The translations under genes were made by a program, and so were the position numbers. 10,929 bases of DNA from Lentisphaerota bacterium. GTDB taxonomy: Bacteria > Verrucomicrobiota > Kiritimatiellia > RFP12 > UBA3636. The stretch covers positions 1 through 10,929 of the forward strand of contig JAAZAI010000251.1 of NCBI GenBank assembly GCA_012514445.1. The letters run 5' to 3'. Of the stretch, positions 4,922 through 10,929 are shown piece by piece (the stretch's first letter is position 1; each line of letters opens with the position of its first letter). The notes below the pieces were generated by a model, which was not told where the DNA came from, did not search any database, and saw only the letters and a program-made list of their open reading frames with translations.

Positions 4922-6342
4922 GATGCTCCGGACATGCTCCGCCATTCGGCGAAGAGATCGTAGTCGCCATGGCCCGTGATCTCGACGTCAGCGAAATCGC
5001 CCGGTCGGGCGGAGGCGGGGACGCCGGCGACGTACGTCACGCCGTCGATGTCGTCGGGCGCCTGCCCTTCCGTGCGCCCCTCCCAGCGGCCATCCTCCTC
5101 GGGGGGCGCTTCGAGCAGGACGCGTGTCACAGTCCCGACCTTGGCGTCGAGCAGCGATTTGACGATGCGGGCCTGCCGGCGCATGAGCTTGCGGCGGCGG
5201 TTCTCCGCGACGATGTCGTCCGCCTCCTCGCGTCGCGCGAACGCGCCCGTCCCCTCCTCCGGGGAGAAGGCGAAGGCGCCGAGGTGGTCGAACTTCTCCC
5301 GGCCGGCGTACTCGAGCAGGTGGTCGAAGTGCGCCTGCGTTTCGCCGGGGAAGCCGACGAGGCATGTCGTCCGCAGCGTCAGGCCGGGGATGCGGGCGCG
5401 CAGTCGCGAGGCCATGCCGGGGACGTGCTTCAGGGTGTCGGCGCGATGCATGGCGCGCAGGATGTCGGGGTGGCTGTGCTGGACGGGGATGTCGAGGTAG
5501 CGGCAGACGTGCCGGCTCGACGCGATGACATCGAGCAGCTCGTCGGTGACCATCGCCGGATAGCCGTAGAGCAGGCGGATCCAGAAGTCACCCTTCAGCG
5601 CGTCCAGCCGCCGGAGCAGCTTGGCGAGCGACGTGCCGTCCTTGAGGTCGCTCCCGTAGCTGGTCACGTCCTGGGCGATGATGTCGAGCTCGCGGATGCC
5701 TTCGGCGAGAATCGCCTTGGCCTCGGCGACCACGTCGTCGATCGTCCGCGAGCGGAGCTTGCCGCGGATGCCGGGGATGGCGCAGAACGCGCAGACGTGC
5801 TGGCAGCCTTCGGCGATCTTGAGATAGGCGTACGGGCCGCCGGTGAGCACCATCGCGGGGATCTTCGAGGCGAAGAGGTGCGTGGGGAGGTCGGAGGAGA
5901 CGGCGACGACCGGTTCTCCGCGCGGGTGGTCGAGCGCCTTCGACACGATTTCGGGAATGCGCCGCAGGTCGTCCACGCCGATCACGGCGTCCACGTCCGG
6001 GCAGGCCTTGAGGATGCGTTCGCGATACCGTTGCGAGAGGCAGCCGGAAACGACGACGGCCTTGCAGCGGCCGTTCTTCTTGAGCTCGCAGGCGCCGAGG
6101 ATCGCGGAGACCGCCTCCTCGCGGGCGTCCTCGATGAACGCGCAGGTGTTGACGATGACGGCGTCGGCCTCGTCGACCTCGACGCCGATGTCGAAGCCGC
6201 CCTGGTGCAGCTCCGCGGCCATGACCTGGAGATCGACGAGATTCTTCGAGCAGCCCAGCGAGACGAAGCCGATGGCGATGGGCGCGCGCGCAGTCGCGGC
6301 GCTAGATGGTGAACGAGGTTTCTTCGGCACGAGCGCCCCCAT
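4915..6342 (-). CDS. rimO: Ribosomal protein S12 methylthiotransferase RimO
   Basis: Radical-SAM enzyme that adds a methylthio group to the conserved Asp of ribosomal protein S12; cytoplasmic, with two [4Fe-4S] clusters. Seen: an N-terminal MTTase domain with cluster cysteines C31 (VSLGCSKNLVD), C67 (VNTCAFIEDA) and C101 (GCLSQRY); a radical-SAM motif C180-x3-C184-x2-C187 (EGCQHVCAFC); GIRGKLRSR; PVQHSHPDIL; LVGFPGET; and a C-terminal TRAM domain at about 405-465. GCSKNLVD and the SH in PVQHSH point to RimO over MiaB. At 475 residues it is slightly long, owing to a Pro/Ala-rich head of about 20 residues. The ATG at 6340-6342 lies 41 bp inside the end of the NYN gene and has AGGA 11 nt upstream; GTG at 6328-6330 is an alternative. 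The stop lies inside a duplicated repeat. Confidence 0.93.
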   Translation of the reverse strand: MGALVPKKPRSPSSAATARAPIAIGFVSLGCSKNLVDLQVMAAELHQGGFDIGVEVDEADAVIVNTCAFIEDAREEAVSAILGACELKKNGRCKAVVVSGCLSQRYRERILKACPDVDAVIGVDDLRRIPEIVSKALDHPRGEPVVAVSSDLPTHLFASKIPAMVLTGGPYAYLKIAEGCQHVCAFCAIPGIRGKLRSRTIDDVVAEAKAILAEGIRELDIIAQDVTSYGSDLKDGTSLAKLLRRLDALKGDFWIRLLYGYPAMVTDELLDVIASSRHVCRYLDIPVQHSHPDILRAMHRADTLKHVPGMASRLRARIPGLTLRTTCLVGFPGETQAHFDHLLEYAGREKFDHLGAFAFSPEEGTGAFARREEADDIVAENRRRKLMRRQARIVKSLLDAKVGTVTRVLLEAPPEEDGRWEGRTEGQAPDDIDGVTYVAGVPASARPGDFADVEITGHGDYDLFAEWRSMSGASS

Positions 6343-7132
6343 TTCTTCTGAATTCCTTGCGGCACTGCGAGCAGTAGAAGTAGTCCTTGTCCCAGGTCGT
6401 CTCCTCCTCGCGCCCGCAGGTGTCGCAGGTGCGTACGCGGCGATGGTGGTCGGAGCGGCACTTGGAGCAGTAGAATTCCACGCCCGCCCAGGTCGTCACC
6501 TCCGTCTGGCCGCACGCCTTGCAGGCGCGGGGAAGCTCCTTGCGCACGAGTCGGATCTCGTCGATGTGCTCGTCGAGGAACACCGGCGGGGCGTCGAAGA
6601 GGGCGTGGTCGACAAGCAGCACGGGACTGGTCGCCTGGCGGTTCTCGGCGTTGTTCATCGCCACGAGCAGCGTGCGCTTGCCGCGGTCGCGGACGCGGCG
6701 CAGCAGGGGGCGGTAGTCCGAGCTGCCGCCCATGAGGATGGCGGTGTCGAACGCGCCGGGCATCGAGGCGAAGTGCATCATCGAAGCGGCCAGCGCGACG
6801 CCGACGCGGCGGTCGTCGCTGATGCCGTGCTCGAGGCGGTGGTCCATCTCGAGCACCTCGACCTCGTAGCCGCAGTCCTGCTGGAGAAACAGGTAGAAGA
6901 CGCGCTGCTTGGCCGGATTGTAGCCGGGTTTGTTCAAAGGGAGCGTGCCGAAATAGCAGGCGCGGACGACGTCGACATCCGCGTCGAGGGCGTCGCCGAC
7001 CCACTGCCCCACGAGCAGCGGCAGGCGCTTGTAGTCGATCTCGAATCCGGTCTCGTCCTTCAGATCGAACAGGATCTGCCGGCTGTGGTAGAACCAGCTT
7101 CCGTCGATGAAGACCATGGCTTTCTGAGGCAT
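6302..7132 (-). CDS. NYN (PIN-like, LabA/DUF88-type) domain protein with two C-terminal zinc ribbons
   Basis: A 276-residue cytoplasmic protein. The NYN domain (about 4-185) shows FIDGSWFYH (8-16, D10), the central strand-helix RRVGVALAASM (108-118) and AILMGGSSDYRPLL (131-144). Typical NYN nucleases have D in the places of G111, S117 and S137 (VDVALAxDM and SGDSDF), so only D10 and D139 remain of the usual acidic set and catalysis may be lost. Two zinc ribbons follow: C204/C207/C222/C225 and C236/C239/C254/C257, each CxxC-x14-CxxC with a shared TTW, clearly duplicates. The ATG (7130-7132) has AAGGAG 9 nt upstream, and the frame's upstream extension only shadows hydA. rimO overlaps its last 41 bp. 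An RNA- or ribosome-related binding role is inference. Confidence 0.82.
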   Translation of the reverse strand: MPQKAMVFIDGSWFYHSRQILFDLKDETGFEIDYKRLPLLVGQWVGDALDADVDVVRACYFGTLPLNKPGYNPAKQRVFYLFLQQDCGYEVEVLEMDHRLEHGISDDRRVGVALAASMMHFASMPGAFDTAILMGGSSDYRPLLRRVRDRGKRTLLVAMNNAENRQATSPVLLVDHALFDAPPVFLDEHIDEIRLVRKELPRACKACGQTEVTTWAGVEFYCSKCRSDHHRRVRTCDTCGREEETTWDKDYFYCSQCRKEFRRNGGARAEETSFTI

Positions 7133-7141
7133 GGCGGTTCG

Positions 7142-7147
7142 CTCCTT
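7142..7147 (-). promoter_or_regulatory. Strong ribosome binding site that fixes the NYN gene start
   Basis: AAGGAG on the minus strand lies 9 nt before ATG 7130-7132. It sets the start within an open frame that runs back to 9004 and would otherwise suggest a 900-residue protein. A second in-frame ATG five codons later lacks such spacing. Confidence 0.8.
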
Positions 7148-7268
7148 ATCTTGCTGGATCCCCGAACAAGCTTGAAGGGGCGCGACGACGCGCCAAGCCG
7201 CGCCGCGAGGCCCCTGACATTCGGGGAAATGTTGTGTGATCGTCAAAGTGCCCGTGAAATTTGAGACG

Positions 7269-7297
7269 ATTTTATCAGAACGCCGCAGGCCGCGCAA
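7269..7297 (-). promoter_or_regulatory. Candidate sigma-70-type promoter of the NYN-rimO unit
   Basis: On the minus strand TTGCGC (7297-7292) and TAAAAT (7274-7269) are separated by exactly 17 bp. The pair lies after the hydA terminator and about 140 bp before the NYN start, where a promoter is needed. The -10 box is good and the -35 box keeps TTG. The leader would include a small stem GGCGCG/CGCGCC (7179-7194). Confidence 0.5.
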
Positions 7298-7319
7298 GCC
7301 TTGGAAATCGCACGGACAA

Positions 7320-7368
7320 AACGGACAAAACAAAGGCCGCCAGCCGCTCGCGACGAGCGGCTGGCGGC
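7320..7368 (-). terminator. Strong intrinsic terminator of the hyd operon
   Basis: GCCGCCAGCCGCTCG (7336-7350) and CGAGCGGCTGGCGGC (7354-7368) form a perfect 15-bp stem with a 3-nt loop. On the minus strand it is followed by CTTTGTTTTG and more T-rich bases. It begins 21 nt past the hydA stop. It ends the hydrogenase transcript and separates it from the NYN gene. Confidence 0.88.
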
Positions 7369-7389
7369 TGGCGGATTGCGACTTCCCCT

Positions 7390-9144
7390 CTACTTCGCGT
7401 ACACCTTGCGCTTGCGGTACTTGGTGTGGAGGAGCTTCTCGGCCTTGTGGCTGCCCGGCTTGCCCAGGTAGTCCTTGTAGAGGGCCTGGACCTGCGGGTT
7501 CTTGTGCGACATGCGCACGACGCTCTTCTCGTCGTCCGTGTAGATGCCGGCCGTGCGCAGCGCGCGGACTTCGTCCGTCGCGCCCGTGGGCTGGCCGCCG
7601 CCGCCGATGCAACCGCCGCGGCAGGCCATGACTTCGATGAAGTCGTAGCGCGGTCGCTTGCCGGCCTTGAGGTCGGCGCGCACGGCGTCGAGGACCTGCT
7701 CGACGTTGCTCATCTGATGGGCGACGGCGATGTTGACCTTCGTGCCCTTGATGTCGATCTGGGCGGCCTTGACGCCGTCCATGCCGCGGACGCAGTCGAA
7801 GTTGATCGAGGGCGGCTGGTCGTCGCCGGTGACCATGCAGTAGGCGGTGCGCAGCGCGGCCTCCATGACGCCGCCGGTGACGCCGAAGATCGTGCCGGCG
7901 CCGCTGTAGTCGCCGAGCAATTCGTCGGCGCCCTCGTCCGGGAGGCTGAGGAAGTCGATGCCGGAGCTCTTGATCAGCCGGGCCAGCTCGCGCGTGGTGA
8001 GCACGAGGTCGGTATCCTGCTGGCCGGTGGAGGACATCTCCTCGGAGCGGGCGATCTCGAACTTCTTGGCCGTGCAGGGCATGATGGAGATGACGGCGAT
8101 CTTCTTGGGATCGACGTTGTTCTTCTCGGCCCAGTAGGACTTCGCCAGCGCGCTGAGCATCTGCTGGGGGGACTTGGCGGAGGAGAAGTTCTCGGTGAAG
8201 TCCGGGGCGTACTTCTCCATCCAGTCGGTCCACGCGGGGCAGCAGGAGGTGATGAGCGGAAGGGTGCCGCCGGTGGTGAAGCGCTTCACGAACTCGGTGG
8301 CCTCCTCCATGATCGTCACGTCGGCGCTGTAGTTGGTGTCGAACACCTTCTCGAAGCCGAGGCGGCGCAGCGCGGCGTAGATCTTGCCGGTGAGCAGGGT
8401 GCCGGGCTTGAGGCCGAAGGCCTCGCCGAGGGCGACGCGCACGGCGGGGGCGATCTGGGCGATGGCGACGACGTCGGGGTCGCGCATCAGGTCCCAGGCC
8501 TTGGCGGTCTGGTCGTTCTCGTAGATGGCGCCGACCGGGCAGTGCGCGGAGCACTGGCCGCACTTGATGCAGGGGGACTCGCTGAGCTTGACGCCCGCGG
8601 CGGGCATCATGCGCGTCTTCTCGCCGCGGCCGATGAACTCGAGCGCCCAGACGTTCTGCATGTTCTGGCAGACGTCGACGCAGCGGCCGCACTTGATGCA
8701 CTTCTCGGGATTGAGCACGAGCGACGGCGTGGAGTTGTCGACGGGGATCGGCTGGACCTCGCGCGGGTAGGGATTGTCGCGCACGCCGAAGTCGGCGGCG
8801 ATCTTCTGCAGTTCGCAGTTTCCGGAGCGCGGGCACTGGAGGCAGTCGTTGGGGTGGTTGGCGAGGATGAGCTCGAGCACGGTGCGGCGGATCTTGACGA
8901 TGTCCGCGTCGTGCGTGGTGATGCTCATGCCCGGCGCGACGTCCGTGCAGCAGGCGCGCAGCAGCTTCGGGGAGCCGGCGTTGCGCACGACGCAGATGCC
9001 GCACGAGGCCCCGGCCTTGAGGTCGGGGTGGTAGCAGAGCGTCGGGATCTTGACGTGCACGGCCCTCGCCGCGTTGAGGATGGACGTGCCGGCGGGCACT
9101 TCCACGGGGATGCCGTTGATTTCCAGTTTGATCATGTTGGCCAT
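7390..9144 (-). CDS. hydA: [FeFe] hydrogenase catalytic subunit, trimeric HydABC type
   Basis: Catalyses reversible H2 formation at the H-cluster. Domains in order: plant-type [2Fe-2S] (C37, C48, C51, C66 with C65 adjacent); His-ligated [4Fe-4S] (H97, C101, C104, C110); two ferredoxin-like [4Fe-4S] motifs (CIKCGRCVDVC 149-159, CIKCGQCSAHC 192-202); and the H-cluster domain with L1 TSCCPAW (299-305), L2 MPCTAKKFE (355-363) and L3 MACRGGCIGGGGQP (506-519), followed by the small-subunit-like C-terminus (about 545-584). All ligand cysteines are present. ATG 9142-9144 is preferred: an AAAGG-like site precedes it, and an upstream TTG at 9162 would start almost at the hydB stop. It lies 19 bp after hydB. 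Context suggests group A3, coupling NADH and reduced ferredoxin to H2; this is family knowledge, not shown here. Confidence 0.95.
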   Translation of the reverse strand: MANMIKLEINGIPVEVPAGTSILNAARAVHVKIPTLCYHPDLKAGASCGICVVRNAGSPKLLRACCTDVAPGMSITTHDADIVKIRRTVLELILANHPNDCLQCPRSGNCELQKIAADFGVRDNPYPREVQPIPVDNSTPSLVLNPEKCIKCGRCVDVCQNMQNVWALEFIGRGEKTRMMPAAGVKLSESPCIKCGQCSAHCPVGAIYENDQTAKAWDLMRDPDVVAIAQIAPAVRVALGEAFGLKPGTLLTGKIYAALRRLGFEKVFDTNYSADVTIMEEATEFVKRFTTGGTLPLITSCCPAWTDWMEKYAPDFTENFSSAKSPQQMLSALAKSYWAEKNNVDPKKIAVISIMPCTAKKFEIARSEEMSSTGQQDTDLVLTTRELARLIKSSGIDFLSLPDEGADELLGDYSGAGTIFGVTGGVMEAALRTAYCMVTGDDQPPSINFDCVRGMDGVKAAQIDIKGTKVNIAVAHQMSNVEQVLDAVRADLKAGKRPRYDFIEVMACRGGCIGGGGQPTGATDEVRALRTAGIYTDDEKSVVRMSHKNPQVQALYKDYLGKPGSHKAEKLLHTKYRKRKVYAK

Positions 9145-9163
9145 GGTGTTGGGACCTTTCAAA

Positions 9164-10929
<1,766 letters not shown>

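Noticed and set aside
4649..4945. Small protein with KLCRALCRKLCR repeats downstream of rimO
   Set aside because: It is the translation of the octamer array and passes through the terminator; no RBS or family support.
4969..6312. 447-residue plus-strand open frame antisense to rimO
   Set aside because: Same composition bias, no domain, fully opposite rimO.
7225..7255. Rex-type redox operator (TTGTG...TCA) near the NYN promoter
   Set aside because: Only half-matches to the palindrome are present; the second arm is not TCACAA.
7133..9004. Upstream extension of the NYN frame to a 900-residue protein
   Set aside because: The extension is an Arg-rich shadow of hydA and crosses the hyd terminator; a strong RBS and family start fit ATG 7132.

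Overview
The window reads as a GC-rich chromosome segment from a strictly fermentative, Gram-negative anaerobe. Arabinose-5-phosphate isomerase (KdsD, first step toward KDO) implies a lipopolysaccharide outer membrane. A trimeric-type [FeFe] hydrogenase implies H2-linked redox balancing. Repeat-filled gaps and strong G/C third positions would suit the PVC superphylum (Kiritimatiellota/Verrucomicrobiota/Lentisphaerota-like), but that placement is inference; no rRNA or other phylogenetic marker is present. All seven recognisable genes lie on the minus strand, so transcription runs from right to left.

Layout from right to left: hydB (5' end cut by the window edge) and hydA encode the NADH-binding and H-cluster subunits of a HydABC-type hydrogenase. 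They end at a strong intrinsic terminator (7320-7368). A new unit follows with a plausible sigma-70-like promoter (7269-7297) and a strong ribosome binding site. It encodes a NYN/PIN-like protein with two C-terminal zinc ribbons and overlaps by 41 bp with rimO, the radical-SAM methylthiotransferase of ribosomal protein S12. A 584-bp gene-free stretch (4331-4914) holds a probable terminator, a tandem duplication, an octamer array, a hexamer microsatellite and a hairpin repeat. Then comes a tight four-gene unit: kdsD, ribBA (broken by a one-base frameshift), a purine nucleoside phosphorylase and a nucleoside hydrolase. The last 358 bp again hold hairpins and repeats but no credible gene.

The four-gene unit makes metabolic sense around pentose phosphates. 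The phosphorylase and hydrolase release ribose-1-phosphate or ribose from nucleosides. Ribulose-5-phosphate is the common substrate of KdsD (to arabinose-5-phosphate and KDO) and of the RibB half of RibBA (to the riboflavin precursor). This link is inferred from gene order.

The most unusual items are: (1) a two-copy structured repeat, in which a hairpin of variable sequence is followed by an identical 31-bp block, with copies flanking the kdsD unit in the same orientation; (2) an octamer CTTTGTCG seen nine times, all in gene-free DNA and partly in 12-bp-period arrays, one of them filling the spacer just before the nucleoside hydrolase RBS; (3) the NYN protein, which has lost most of the acidic residues expected for nuclease activity but keeps two near-duplicate zinc ribbons; and (4) the ribBA frameshift. 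I saw no CRISPR array, tRNA, rRNA, transposase or classical defence system.
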